In this document: in pieces, positions 1 through 8,607 of the stretch
Layout of the letters: each line of letters begins with the position of its first letter
How positions within the stretch are numbered: position 1 is the first letter of the stretch
NCBI RefSeq assembly: GCF_000383875.1
Contig: NZ_KB912902.1
Location: 61,644 to 125,643 of the forward strand
Source of the DNA: Caldibacillus debilis DSM 16016
Lineage (GTDB): Bacteria > Bacillota > Bacilli > Bacillales > Caldibacillaceae
Direction of reading: 5' to 3'
DNA: 64,000 nt
Program-made: the position numbers and the translations under genes
Notes under the pieces: generated by a model
Seen by the model: only the letters and a program-made list of their open reading frames with translations
Told to the model about the DNA's origin: nothing
The model's database searches: none

Positions 1-640
1 TCCCCACATACGTCAAGTCATACGGTTTCATTTCCAGCAGCGTCCTTTTGTCCATGAAGCGGATGAACAGGAGTTTCCCGGTAAACTTGTCCAGGTACAG
101 CTGGGCGTAAATATCCCCGAGGGGAACCAGGGGACGGTAATTCAAATCCTCTTCGAGGATCTCAAAACGGTAGATCCCGCCTTCATAGCGGATCTCCACT
201 TCCGGTTCCATATCCACCTTCTGGTAGATGCTTTGCAGCTTTTCGCCGATCCGGAACGGTTCCGCCTTGATTTCCTTTCCGGCCAGGGCGATGGTGACAA
301 TCCGTCCGTCCTTCACCCCGACTTGCATATATTTATCGTCCTGGGGATGATAGATCCACCAGTCATACCCGTAAAAGGATGGTTCGATGCGGTCGGGGAT
401 GCCGTAGGTTTGCTGCAGTTTGTCCACGGATTGGCCGATATAAACGGAGATTCCGTCGGAGGGCCGTTCCGACTTTTTTTTCTCCTTCACATCTTCCCGG
501 TTCAAACTATGATCTTCCGTCGGATCCGTTCGCTTATCGATCAACACGTCTTCTTTGTCCCTGGAATAGATGATGTTGAAGGCGATGCTCAACACGAATA
601 TGACCGTCAGAGCGATGAGCAACTTCAATAAACTTTTCAG
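1..640 (-). CDS. ylbC: YlbC-like CAP-associated domain protein, partial (C-terminal part outside window)
   Basis: An open minus-strand frame runs off the left edge. It begins with a short hydrophobic segment (LKLLIALTVIFVLSIAFN, a signal anchor or signal peptide) followed by a charged linker. A CAP-associated N-terminal type domain follows, with SVYIGQSVDKLQQTYGIP and WWIYHPQDDKYMQVGV motifs. In B. subtilis YlbC this is followed by a secreted SCP/CAP domain, which would lie beyond base 1. The start is uncertain: an in-frame CTG at 640 sits 5 nt after a GGGGGGA tract, and an in-frame TTG lies at 628. The neighbour ylbA at 1236 supports the assignment, since ylbA-ylbB-ylbC follow ctaG in B. subtilis; ylbB is absent here. 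Function is unknown; a secreted or membrane-tethered protein is likely. Confidence 0.72.
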   Translation of the reverse strand, partial: MKSLLKLLIALTVIFVLSIAFNIIYSRDKEDVLIDKRTDPTEDHSLNREDVKEKKKSERPSDGISVYIGQSVDKLQQTYGIPDRIEPSFYGYDWWIYHPQDDKYMQVGVKDGRIVTIALAGKEIKAEPFRIGEKLQSIYQKVDMEPEVEIRYEGGIYRFEILEEDLNYRPLVPLGDIYAQLYLDKFTGKLLFIRFMDKRTLLEMKPYDLTYVG

Positions 641-1235
641 CGGAATCCCCCCACATTTCCGGTTGGTAAAGGTATATGCCGGTTTTTCGCAGAAATAGAA
701 CAGCGGGATGATGCAGGTTCCAGAAAAAAGTATTCTCTAATCATTATACAAAAATAACGGAACATCGTCTTCTTTTCCCGGCCTTCCCCTTGCTATCGCT
801 TTCTGGCCGCCCGCCGGCTCGTCCGGAGCATCCGCCAAAACCGCCGCATCAGCGGCAGCAAATTCTCTTTCCCTTCAACGGCTTCGCGGAACCCTTAGGA
901 TTTCATAGCAAAGAAGGCGCCTCCTTTGGAAGTGTTGCGGCGGACACTTTAACGGCAGGACGCCTTTTCTTTTTCCTGTCGGGTGATTCCGCACCGGGAA
1001 AATTTTACGCATACGGGACATTTTGTTGCAGGCTCCTTCTCTTTTTCGCCTGCGGGACGGATCCGGCGCCGGAAAAATTTTCCATATCCCGTTTCCGATG
1101 ACCCGGCGGAAAAAAATTCCCCGTTTTTTCAATCCTTTTTCATTTCCATACATTGCAACATCGCCCGCAATCCACTATTATAATATGGAAGGAAATTCTA
1201 TTATAACCGTTTCTATTGCCTGAGGAGGGAGAAAA
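641..1235. other. Intergenic spacer ylbC-ylbA, no credible gene
   Basis: No gene is supported here. A TATAAT-like -10 for leftward ylbC lies around 735-745 with no convincing -35. The segment 955-1095 is a degenerate tandem duplication listed separately. The remaining open frames are compositional: no ribosome binding sites, and rich in R, P and F. The end of the spacer carries the GGAGGG ribosome binding site for ylbA. Confidence 0.6.
955..1095. repeat. Degenerate tandem repeat, two units of about 70 nt
   Basis: Two adjacent units start with GCAGG at 955 and 1028. Both run through a CCTT..TCTTTTTC block, a CGGG, a TCCG..CCGG block, an AAAAnTTT block and an ATA about 60 nt later. The units are clearly related by eye but diverged. 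No reading frame is maintained across them. Its meaning is unknown. Confidence 0.45.
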
Positions 1236-1598
1236 TTGCGCTTTGAAAACACCGGTCTGGAAAAATTCCGGGTCGACCTGAACAAACTGGACGAAATCTT
1301 GCCGAAACACGGGCTGATCCGCGCCGGGCAATGGGATTATGAAAGGGTTACATACGACCGGAAGTTCGATATCAAGGAAGGCATCTATTATTTGCGCGTG
1401 CAAGGCTATGCGACCGAAGGGGACGTGGGCGCCCACGACGCCTATATCCAGCTGTTGAAGCCGATTTTAGGGAAATATTACTATCCCCACGGTGTGGAAT
1501 ATGGCGATGATGAATATTTCCCGGAACGCCTGGTGGAAAAATGCAACCAGATCCTTGAAGAGGTAAAAAAGGATTTGGAGCCGTTCAATGAAGCATAA
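1236..1598 (+). CDS. ylbA: YugN-like family protein YlbA
   Basis: Cytosolic protein of 120 residues in the YugN-like family; its molecular function is unknown. Recognisable stretches are MRFENTGLEKFRVDLNKLDE at the start, a mid segment with RVQGYATEGDVG, and an acidic tail EEVKKDLEP. There is no signal peptide or membrane segment. The start is a TTG preceded by GGAGGGAGAAAA, a good ribosome binding site at normal spacing. It stands alone on the plus strand between ylbC and the cta genes, as in B. subtilis, and ends directly in a rho-independent terminator. Confidence 0.82.
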   Translation: MRFENTGLEKFRVDLNKLDEILPKHGLIRAGQWDYERVTYDRKFDIKEGIYYLRVQGYATEGDVGAHDAYIQLLKPILGKYYYPHGVEYGDDEYFPERLVEKCNQILEEVKKDLEPFNEA

Positions 1599-1629
1599 AA
1601 AAGCAAGCGTCAGCCGCGCTTGCTTTTTT
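1597..1629. terminator. Rho-independent terminator, bidirectional, ylbA / cta end
   Basis: GCAAGCG at 1603-1609 pairs with CGCTTGC at 1617-1623. A-run before and T-run after allow use from both strands, ending ylbA on plus and the DUF420 gene on minus. The ylbA stop codon overlaps the A-tract. Confidence 0.85.
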
Positions 1630-1647
1630 CTTATGCTTTTTCCGATC

Positions 1648-2118
1648 CTAAAAGCCGAAGATGGCTTTGATTAAAGATGTGGTTTGTCCGCCCGGATAAA
1701 GGACATAAAGCAGGATGTAAACAACGACTCCGGTGCCGGCGGAAAAAAACCAAAGGATGCTGGTGACGGGGCCGATCTTCTTATGGCTGTCAAACCGTTC
1801 CCTGCTCGCCAGCCACAACGTCCGGATGCCGAGGACCGCGCCGAGAATGGCCAATACAATGTGAAAGATTAAAAACAGGAAGTAATAAGGCTTCAGATGG
1901 TCCGGCCCGCCGAAGGACGTATTGCCGACAAAGACGGTCCGGCCCAAATAAATGAGGAAGAAAAGGACGGCGAAAAGGGCGCCGAGCTTCATCATCCGTT
2001 CATGGGTCTGCCTGTCCTTCCGCTTGATGGCCCACACGCCGATGGCCACAAAGATGGCGCTCAGCACGATGCACGACGTGCTGATCGTCGGCAAGAGCGC
2101 AAGTTCCATGCCGTTCAC
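1648..2118 (-). CDS. DUF420 membrane protein, YozB / CtaM-like oxidase assembly factor
   Basis: Integral membrane protein of 156 residues with four or five hydrophobic helices. Family landmarks are the N-terminal LPTISTSCIVLSAIFVAIG, RKDRQTHERMMKLGA between helices, and histidines in FLIFHIVLAILGAVLG. It belongs to DUF420, the family of B. subtilis YozB and of Staphylococcus aureus CtaM, which is needed for aa3-type oxidase maturation. Here it lies 46 nt downstream of ctaG in the same direction, at the end of the ctaB-G series. That placement supports a role in cytochrome oxidase assembly (inference). The ATG start follows GAGGGGG. Confidence 0.8.
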   Translation of the reverse strand: MNGMELALLPTISTSCIVLSAIFVAIGVWAIKRKDRQTHERMMKLGALFAVLFFLIYLGRTVFVGNTSFGGPDHLKPYYFLFLIFHIVLAILGAVLGIRTLWLASRERFDSHKKIGPVTSILWFFSAGTGVVVYILLYVLYPGGQTTSLIKAIFGF

Positions 2119-2164
2119 CCCCTCTTCGTTTTCTCTCTATTTTTGAAAAGCCTTTCCCGAACCG

Positions 2165-3037
2165 TCACAAGCCCGGGTCAGGCTCCTCCGTTTCCTTCCG
2201 GTACCATTCTCTGAACACGTAAATCAAAACCGATCCGTAGATGATCTCCTGCAAGAGCTTCATGATGACGCCGCCCAGCTGCTGGTCATACAAAGGAGGC
2301 ATGATTTGGAAAACTTCCGGGTCGATCGGCCCGAGGGAAGCCAGCATATCCGCGGGTACGCACAAATGGAGGGATTTAACCCATAATTCCCCGCTTAAGT
2401 ACGTTTGATACAAAGGCTTTCCCGAAAAAATGATCAGGGCGCAGGCGGGAGTGAGCAGGATCGAATCCGCAATCAGGTAGGCAATCTTTTTCAGGCCCGA
2501 CAATTCGCTTTCCTCTTCCACCCGGTTTACGAGGGGCCACCACATGATGATGGCGAAGAAAAACAACACCGCCGTGTACAATTCGTGATAGAACACGTTC
2601 GTCTTGACGAAGTCAAAAATAAACGGCACATGGTAAAAGGAGAACAGGCCGTTAAACAAAACGAGGGCCAAAATCGGTTTGGTGAAAAGCCGGAACGCCG
2701 GTTTGACAAAGGGAAGGCCGATGATCCTTTTCCACAGCCAATCGGGAACGGCGGCAATGAACAAGGGCGGCAGCAGCAGATACAATAAGGCCATTTGCAC
2801 CATATGGAACGTGAACATGAGATGCCCGAGCAAATCGAGGGGCGATCCCTTAATGAGATACAACAATAAGACGGAAAAGACGAACAAAACCCCTTGTCTT
2901 TTGCTCAAGCCCTCCTCTTCCACACGCTTTTGATGCCTGAAAAGGAACGCAAAGTATAAAAGGGTCAAGAGGAGCAAAATGATGAAAAAATACGGGCTCC
3001 ACAACGCCCGGAATCCAAATTGATCAAGTCTAAACAA
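2165..3037 (-). CDS. ctaG: Cytochrome caa3 oxidase assembly factor CtaG
   Basis: Polytopic membrane protein of 290 residues, typical length for the caa3_CtaG family. In Bacillus it is required for formation of active caa3 oxidase and is thought to act in copper delivery to subunit I. Visible features are FHMVQMALLYLLLPPLF, the FSFYHVPFIFDFV segment and PLYDQQLGGVIMKLLQE near the C terminus. About seven hydrophobic segments are present. The start is TTG with GAGGTG upstream at good spacing. It follows ctaF in the oxidase operon order. Confidence 0.93.
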   Translation of the reverse strand: MFRLDQFGFRALWSPYFFIILLLLTLLYFAFLFRHQKRVEEEGLSKRQGVLFVFSVLLLYLIKGSPLDLLGHLMFTFHMVQMALLYLLLPPLFIAAVPDWLWKRIIGLPFVKPAFRLFTKPILALVLFNGLFSFYHVPFIFDFVKTNVFYHELYTAVLFFFAIIMWWPLVNRVEEESELSGLKKIAYLIADSILLTPACALIIFSGKPLYQTYLSGELWVKSLHLCVPADMLASLGPIDPEVFQIMPPLYDQQLGGVIMKLLQEIIYGSVLIYVFREWYRKETEEPDPGL

Positions 3038-3165
3038 TGTATGTCACCTCGTCCCCGCCTCCCATTTCATTATACAAAGGAAATGCAGAACAAGCAAAGA
3101 ACCGGAACCGGCAGCTTCCATGCGCCCGATATGAAAAACCCGGCGGATTCCCGCCGGGCAATCTA

Positions 3166-3501
3166 TTACCACCAGACGATCGTGACCATGGCAAGCACGG
3201 TTAAAAATCCGGCAAATACGCCCCCGTAAAGGAAAAACTTCGGCAATTCATGCCCCTTATGGCTCATGTGCATGAAATAAAAGAGCTGAAAAAGAACTTG
3301 GATGACGGCCAAAAGGAGAATGAAGGGAACGACAAAATCCGGATGAAATTTGCCGGAACCGACGGCGACAAAAGCAAGGATGGTCAGAAAGATCATCAGC
3401 GTGAAGGAAACGACCTGATACCGCATTTCCTCCGCATTCTTTTTGCGCCGGTATTCATAGCTGATCCTCGCGTTCGATTTCTTGACGCCTTCCTGTGCCA
3501 T
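3166..3501 (-). CDS. ctaF: Cytochrome c oxidase subunit IV (CtaF)
   Basis: Small membrane subunit of 111 residues with three hydrophobic helices (SFTLMIFLTILAFVAVG, FVVPFILLLAVIQVLFQLFYF, FLYGGVFAGFLTVLAMVTIV). This matches the caa3-type subunit IVB of Bacillus. The FMHMSHKGHELP loop between helices 2 and 3 is typical. It begins 3 nt after the ctaE stop, so translation is likely coupled. Confidence 0.93.
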   Translation of the reverse strand: MAQEGVKKSNARISYEYRRKKNAEEMRYQVVSFTLMIFLTILAFVAVGSGKFHPDFVVPFILLLAVIQVLFQLFYFMHMSHKGHELPKFFLYGGVFAGFLTVLAMVTIVWW

Positions 3502-3504
3502 TTT

Positions 3505-4134
3505 TCATCCCACCTTACCCATGAGATAGACGACGGTAAAGATAAACACCCAAACGACGTCGATGAAATGCCAATACAGGCTGGCCACGTAAAATTTGGG
3601 AGCGTTGTAAAGGTTCAGGCCGCGTTTCGCATTTCTTAAAAGCAGGGTGATGATCCACAAGAGCCCGAACAGCACGTGGGCGCCGTGGGTGCCGACCAGC
3701 GTGTAATAGGCTGAGCCGAAGGCGCTGCTCCGGAACGTATGATGAAATTCATGAACGTAATGGTTAAATTCGTAAATCTCTAAGGCAAGGAAGCCCGCGC
3801 CCAAAAGGACGGTGATGAAAAACCATGCCTGCATCTTTTTAAAATGGAAATTGCGCATATGGTAAATCGCATAGACGCTGGTCAAAGAACTGGTCAAGAG
3901 AAGCATCGTCATCACGAAAACGAGCGGCAGGCTGAACAGGTCCTTGGCCAAATAATGGGAATCATCGGGTACCTTGTCCTTTAAGGCCAAATAGGTGGCG
4001 AAGAGGGAAGCGAACAGGACCGTTTCGCCTCCCAGGAAGAGCCAGAACCCGATGAATTTATTTTTCCCGTCCAGGGTTTGTCTTTCGGGCAATTCCGGCC
4101 AGGTTTGCGGGGTAAATTTTTCCTCGACATTCAT
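3505..4134 (-). CDS. ctaE: Cytochrome c oxidase subunit III (CtaE)
   Basis: Five-helix subunit III of the caa3 oxidase, 209 residues. Family landmarks are KFIGFWLFLGGETVLFASL at about residues 27-45, EFHHTFRSSAFGSAYYTLVG, the conserved THGAHVLFG, and ASLYWHFIDVVWVFIF near the end. It starts one base after the ctaD stop and is followed by ctaF with 3 nt spacing, a tightly packed operon. Confidence 0.96.
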   Translation of the reverse strand: MNVEEKFTPQTWPELPERQTLDGKNKFIGFWLFLGGETVLFASLFATYLALKDKVPDDSHYLAKDLFSLPLVFVMTMLLLTSSLTSVYAIYHMRNFHFKKMQAWFFITVLLGAGFLALEIYEFNHYVHEFHHTFRSSAFGSAYYTLVGTHGAHVLFGLLWIITLLLRNAKRGLNLYNAPKFYVASLYWHFIDVVWVFIFTVVYLMGKVG

Positions 4135-4135
4135 T

Positions 4136-6022
4136 TTACGCCTTGGCCCCCTTTTCCGTATCGTCGATCAAATCTTCTTTATGGATATGGTATCCGTAAT
4201 CATCCTTGACGGAACGCAAGAACATTGTCCCGAAGGTGATGGCGAGGCCGATGATCAAGACCGGCAAGGCCCAAGGCTTCCCGTCTCCGACCTGGTTCAA
4301 CGGGTTGTACATGGCCCCGAAGGCCGCGATGAAAAGCCCCAAGGAGATGATAAACGGCATGATGGAGTTGTTGGGCATATGGATGTCGCCCAAAGGTTCC
4401 GCGGGAGTCAGCTCTTTTCTCCCTTCCATTTTTTCCAGCCAATAGGCATCCAGCCCCCTGACGAGGGGAATCTGCTTAAAGTTGTAGAACGGCGGCGGCG
4501 AAGGCAACGCCCATTCGATCGTTCTGCCGTCTCCCCACGGGTCGTTCGGGGCCTTTTCTTTGCGCAGGGAAGAAACGACCACGTTGATCAGCAGCACGAT
4601 GACCCCGATCGCCATCATAATCGCCCCGACGGAGCTGATGAAATTGTAAAGATCCCATCCTTGTCCGCCCAAGTAGCTGGCAACCCGCCGCGGCATGCCC
4701 AGCAGGCCGAGGAAATGCTGGACGAAGAAGGTCAGATGGAAACCGGTGAAAAAGAAGACGAAAGTAATGTAGCCCAATTTTTCGCTCAACATCTTGCCGA
4801 ACATTTTCGGCCAATAGAAATGGGCTGCCGCGAAGATGGCAAAGACGACCCCGCCGAGAATGACGTAGTGGAAGTGGGCCACGATGAAATAGGAATCGTG
4901 CAATTGATAGTCCAGGGGAGCAGCGGCTTGCATGACCCCTGTGACCCCGCCGATGACGAAAGAGGGGATGAATCCGAGCGCCCAAAGCATCGGAACGGAT
5001 ATCCGGATGCTTCCGCCCCACATCGTCAGCAGCCAGTTGAAGATCTTAATGCCCGTCGGAACGGCGATGGCCATCGTCGCCACGGCAAAGATGGCGTTGG
5101 GGACGGGGCCCATCCCGGTCGTGAACATATGGTGCGCCCACACCATAAAGCCCAAAAACCCGATCAGCACCGTGGCGAACACCATGGATGAATATCCGAA
5201 CAGCCGTTTCCGGGCAAAGGTCGGAATGATTTCAGAGAAAATGCCGAATGCCGGCAGGACCAGGATGTACACTTCCGGGTGGCCGAAAATCCAGAACAGG
5301 TGCTCCCAGATGATCGTGTTTCCGCCCATCGCCACATCGAAGAAGTGGCTGCCGAACAGCCGGTCGAACATCAGGAAAAAGATGCCGACGGTCAGCGGGG
5401 GAAACGCGAACAGGATCAGGGCGGAGGCCACGAAAGTCGTCCACGTAAAGAGCGGCATCCGCATAAAGGTCATGCCCGGCGCCCGCATGTTGATGATCGT
5501 AACCAAAAAGTTGATCCCGGAAATCAATGTTCCGAAACCGGAAATCTGCAAACCGAGCGTGTAAAAATCGATCCCGTGGCCCGGCGAGTGCAGCGACAGC
5601 GAAGCGTAGGAAGTCCATCCCGCATCGGGGGCTCCCCCCAAGAACCAGGACAGATTCAAGAACAAACCGCCGAACATGAACAGCCAGAAGCCCAGCGCGT
5701 TCAAGAAGGGAAAAGCCACGTCCCTCGCGCCGATTTGCAGCGGGACAACGGCGTTCATGAAGGCGAACAGGAGCGGCATGGCCGCCAGGAAGATCATCGT
5801 CGTCCCGTGCATCGTCATGATTTGGTTATACAGTTCTTCATTCAGGAGATCGTTCTCCGGTTTCATCAATTGCAAACGGATGAGCAGGGCCTCAACGCCG
5901 CCGAGCAGGAAGAAAAAACTTCCGCCGGCCAAATAAAGATGGGCGATTTTTTTATGGTCTACCGTGGTCAGGTACTCCCATAGACCCGCTCGAAACCCTT
6001 TTTTCACTGCGGCAGTCGCCAA
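4136..6022 (-). CDS. ctaD: Cytochrome c oxidase subunit I (CtaD)
   Basis: Catalytic subunit of the proton-pumping caa3 oxidase, 628 residues, with the extra C-terminal helices of Bacillus caa3 enzymes. The heme a and heme a3/CuB histidines are in MTMHGTTMIFLAAMPLLF, WEHLFWIFGHPEVYILVLP, WAHHMFTTG and HDSYFIVAHFHYV. The C terminus ends DDYGYHIHKEDL as in B. subtilis. The start is TTG after AAAGGAGGG. It follows ctaC after a 109-nt gap. Confidence 0.97.
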   Translation of the reverse strand: MATAAVKKGFRAGLWEYLTTVDHKKIAHLYLAGGSFFFLLGGVEALLIRLQLMKPENDLLNEELYNQIMTMHGTTMIFLAAMPLLFAFMNAVVPLQIGARDVAFPFLNALGFWLFMFGGLFLNLSWFLGGAPDAGWTSYASLSLHSPGHGIDFYTLGLQISGFGTLISGINFLVTIINMRAPGMTFMRMPLFTWTTFVASALILFAFPPLTVGIFFLMFDRLFGSHFFDVAMGGNTIIWEHLFWIFGHPEVYILVLPAFGIFSEIIPTFARKRLFGYSSMVFATVLIGFLGFMVWAHHMFTTGMGPVPNAIFAVATMAIAVPTGIKIFNWLLTMWGGSIRISVPMLWALGFIPSFVIGGVTGVMQAAAPLDYQLHDSYFIVAHFHYVILGGVVFAIFAAAHFYWPKMFGKMLSEKLGYITFVFFFTGFHLTFFVQHFLGLLGMPRRVASYLGGQGWDLYNFISSVGAIMMAIGVIVLLINVVVSSLRKEKAPNDPWGDGRTIEWALPSPPPFYNFKQIPLVRGLDAYWLEKMEGRKELTPAEPLGDIHMPNNSIMPFIISLGLFIAAFGAMYNPLNQVGDGKPWALPVLIIGLAITFGTMFLRSVKDDYGYHIHKEDLIDDTEKGAKA

Positions 6023-6131
6023 AGTGAACCCTCCTTTGTGAAATGTTCCGTCGACGCATCAGGCAGTCCGAAAAGGTCCTGTCGGACGCCGATGTGCGAA
6101 ACCGGGCCGGAGCCGGCCGCACACCGCGTCA

Positions 6132-7202
6132 TCATTGAACCTTAAAGCTCATCAAATATTCGGCCAAGGCATCCAGTTCTTCCTCCGTGTACGGATCATG
6201 CGGGTAAACCATCAGGTTGCCCGGTTTGACCGCTTCCGGATCCTTCAGCCATTTCTTTATATTTTCCTTGTTGAATTCCAGAATGCCGGCCACCCTTGAA
6301 CGGTTTCCGAAGTCGGCCAGGTTCGGTGCGGTCCTCGCCTTTTCCGGACGGGTATCCTTCGGAGTGACCGCATGGCAGGCCAGGCAGTTGTTTTCTTTGA
6401 ACAGCCTTTCCCCTTCCTTGGCCAGCGGGGTTTCAGCCACCGGGGCTTTCGCGTTCTGCATCGCTTTTACCCAGCGGTCGAAATCCTCCCGGGGAATCGC
6501 TTTCACCTTGAAATCCATGTACGCGTGGGAAGGACCGCACAGTTCCGCACATTTTCCGTAGAACAGGTTGCCTGCCTCATCGGCTTTTTTCGAGTCGAAG
6601 ACAAGGTAAAATTTGTTGACATTATCGGTATTTGCATCCATTTTTCCGCCCGCGGCGGGGATCCAGAAGGAGTGTTTCACATCGGAAGCCTTCAAGACGA
6701 AATAGACCTTTTCATCCGTGGGAACGACCAAATCCTGGGAGGTGACGATGCCCAAATCCGGGTACTCGAATTCCCACCAGTACAGGTTGGCGCGCACATT
6801 GACCACCAAGGCATCCCGGTTTCCCTCTTTATCCGTTTTTTCCATCCCTTTGACATCGGCCAATTTAAAGGTTTCCGCAATCGTAGGCCCGGCCAGGATC
6901 AGGAGGAGGAGGATCGGGATGATCGTCCACACGATTTCCAAAACATGGCTTCCTTCCACCTGTTTCGGGATCCGGTCTTCATTCCCTTTTTTCCTTCTGA
7001 AACGCAAAAGAACGATCAAATAGATGATGACGACAACCGAAACGACGAACACCATAATCGACGTAGCCAACAGCAGCAGGTTGAACTGCTTTTCCGCCAC
7101 TTCGCCGGCGGGGCGCAATGCCGATAAATAGGGCTCGCCGCAGCCGGAAAGAAAGAGCGCCGCACAGGCGGATAAAAAGATCAGACGCCATTTTTTCATC
7201 AT
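6132..7202 (-). CDS. ctaC: Cytochrome c oxidase subunit II with fused cytochrome c domain (CtaC)
   Basis: Lipoprotein subunit II, 356 residues when started at the first ATG of the ATGATG pair at 7202. This matches B. subtilis CtaC length. The signal peptide ends in a lipobox, ALFLSGCGEP. Two membrane helices follow, then the CuA centre YGKCAELCGPSHAYMDF and a C-terminal cytochrome c domain with NNCLACHAV (CXXCH heme site) and a distal methionine in PGNLMVYPHDPY. GAGGGGATTGGTGAC precedes the start; the open frame extends 25 codons further upstream but that part looks non-coding. Confidence 0.95.
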   Translation of the reverse strand: MMKKWRLIFLSACAALFLSGCGEPYLSALRPAGEVAEKQFNLLLLATSIMVFVVSVVVIIYLIVLLRFRRKKGNEDRIPKQVEGSHVLEIVWTIIPILLLLILAGPTIAETFKLADVKGMEKTDKEGNRDALVVNVRANLYWWEFEYPDLGIVTSQDLVVPTDEKVYFVLKASDVKHSFWIPAAGGKMDANTDNVNKFYLVFDSKKADEAGNLFYGKCAELCGPSHAYMDFKVKAIPREDFDRWVKAMQNAKAPVAETPLAKEGERLFKENNCLACHAVTPKDTRPEKARTAPNLADFGNRSRVAGILEFNKENIKKWLKDPEAVKPGNLMVYPHDPYTEEELDALAEYLMSFKVQ

Positions 7203-7334
7203 GTCACCAATCCCCTCTTTCGACAATGTTTCTGTAGCAAAGGGCCGCTCCAAAACCCCGTTTTCACCCTTTTTCACCGTGTCAATAGTGTTAATTCCCG
7301 ATATGTAAAGGGGCTTGCCGGATGCAAACCCGCA

Positions 7335-8261
7335 TTATAACAGAGGTGCGATCACCATGGAAACAAAGAGAATCGTCAAATAGTTCAGGGAGTACACAAA
7401 CATCTTGGACGCCCACTGATTTTCGTTTCCCTTTTTGTATCCGACGAGTCCGAGAACAAACCATCCGATATTTAATATCGTTGCCAAAATCAGAAAGGGG
7501 ATTCCCAAAGAATGCAAATAAAAGGGCAACGGCAGCAGGCAGAGGATCCAGACCATGATCTGCCTTTTCGTCATCGCCGTCCCGTAAACGACGGGGAGCA
7601 TCGGGATGCCGGCTTTCCGGTATTCCTCCGACTTCCGCATCGCCAGGGCCAAAAAATGGGGCGGCTGCCAAATGAACATGATCAAAAACAAGACCCAGGC
7701 AGCGAAATGCAAATCGCTGTCGACCGCCGCCCAGCCGATCAGCGGAGGCATCGCGCCGGAAAAACTGCCGATGACCGTATTCAAAGTGTATTTCCGCTTC
7801 GTCCACATCGTATAGAGAAAGATGTAAATGAACGAACCGATCAAACCGAGGACGGCGGAAGTGACGGACGCCATCAGGAGAAAAAGGGTGCCAATGGCCA
7901 AAAAACTTAGTCCGAGACCGATGATGAACCTTGGGGAAAAGGATCCCGTCACCGTGGGGCGCCGTTTCGTCCTTGACATGAAGCGGTCGATGTCCCGGTC
8001 GAGATAATTGTTGATGATGCAGGAACCGGCGATCACGAGCCATACCCCGATCATGGCGAACACGATCTTGTCGAGATACTGCAATACATGGAAATCGGGA
8101 TCGTTGTAAAAAACGGCAAGCCACAGCCCGGCGAAAGCGGTGATCGAATTGGAATGGACGATGCCGATCTTGATCAGCGCCAAAAAATCTTTCACGAATG
8201 TATTTTCCCTGCCTTTCTCTTCGGCCGGAGCCGTCCCGTAAAGGGTTTTCGGATGGCCCAT
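7335..8261 (-). CDS. ctaB: Protoheme IX farnesyltransferase (heme O synthase) CtaB
   Basis: UbiA-family membrane prenyltransferase of 308 residues that converts heme B to heme O, the substrate of CtaA. The first aspartate-rich motif is in [19 protein letters not shown], and the second region in [21 protein letters not shown]. About eight or nine hydrophobic helices are visible. ATG follows GGGGGGGACAGGACAG. It is the first gene of the leftward cta series and is divergent from ctaA. Confidence 0.95.
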   Translation of the reverse strand: MGHPKTLYGTAPAEEKGRENTFVKDFLALIKIGIVHSNSITAFAGLWLAVFYNDPDFHVLQYLDKIVFAMIGVWLVIAGSCIINNYLDRDIDRFMSRTKRRPTVTGSFSPRFIIGLGLSFLAIGTLFLLMASVTSAVLGLIGSFIYIFLYTMWTKRKYTLNTVIGSFSGAMPPLIGWAAVDSDLHFAAWVLFLIMFIWQPPHFLALAMRKSEEYRKAGIPMLPVVYGTAMTKRQIMVWILCLLPLPFYLHSLGIPFLILATILNIGWFVLGLVGYKKGNENQWASKMFVYSLNYLTILFVSMVIAPLL

Positions 8262-8607
8262 CTGTCCTGTCCCCCCCTTCCTCCTGCAAATCTATGCCGA
8301 AAACGGACCTTTCGCGTCCCGGATCAAGTCCTTTTACCCTTCTCTTTATACATTAAACAAAAAAAAAGAAAATGCAAAAAGTTTTACAACAATATTTTTT
8401 GTCTAATTTGTGACAAAGGGGTTGAAAGACAAAAACCGCACATGTTTTCAATAAACCTTTTCCTCATCTATATTACTACCAGAGTTTCCATAAACTTTCA
8501 ATACTTTTTTTAATATAATAATGCTGTTTTTAGGTTTATTACTTGTATAAAGGCGAATTGTTTTGTACGATAGTTCAAGATAATATTTTGCTAAGTGGGT
8601 GAATGCT
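8262..8607. other. Divergent ctaB/ctaA control region
   Basis: AT-rich 340-nt region between divergent ctaB and ctaA. It must carry promoters in both directions, but I cannot place them with confidence. A TTGTAT..17..TACGAT pair near 8548-8576 is possible for ctaA. An inverted repeat at 8398-8417 is listed separately. In B. subtilis this region is controlled by ResD. Confidence 0.55.
8398..8417. promoter_or_regulatory. Inverted repeat TTTGTC-N8-GACAAA in ctaA/ctaB control region
   Basis: A perfect 6-bp inverted repeat with an 8-nt spacer, the only clear dyad in the divergent control region. It contains ATTTGTGAC, which partly resembles ResD-type TTTGTGAAT sequences. Candidate operator only. 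Confidence 0.35.

Noticed and set aside
3995-5191. 398-codon plus frame opposite ctaD/ctaE
   Set aside because: Shadow of oxidase genes; rich in H, D and R without any domain.
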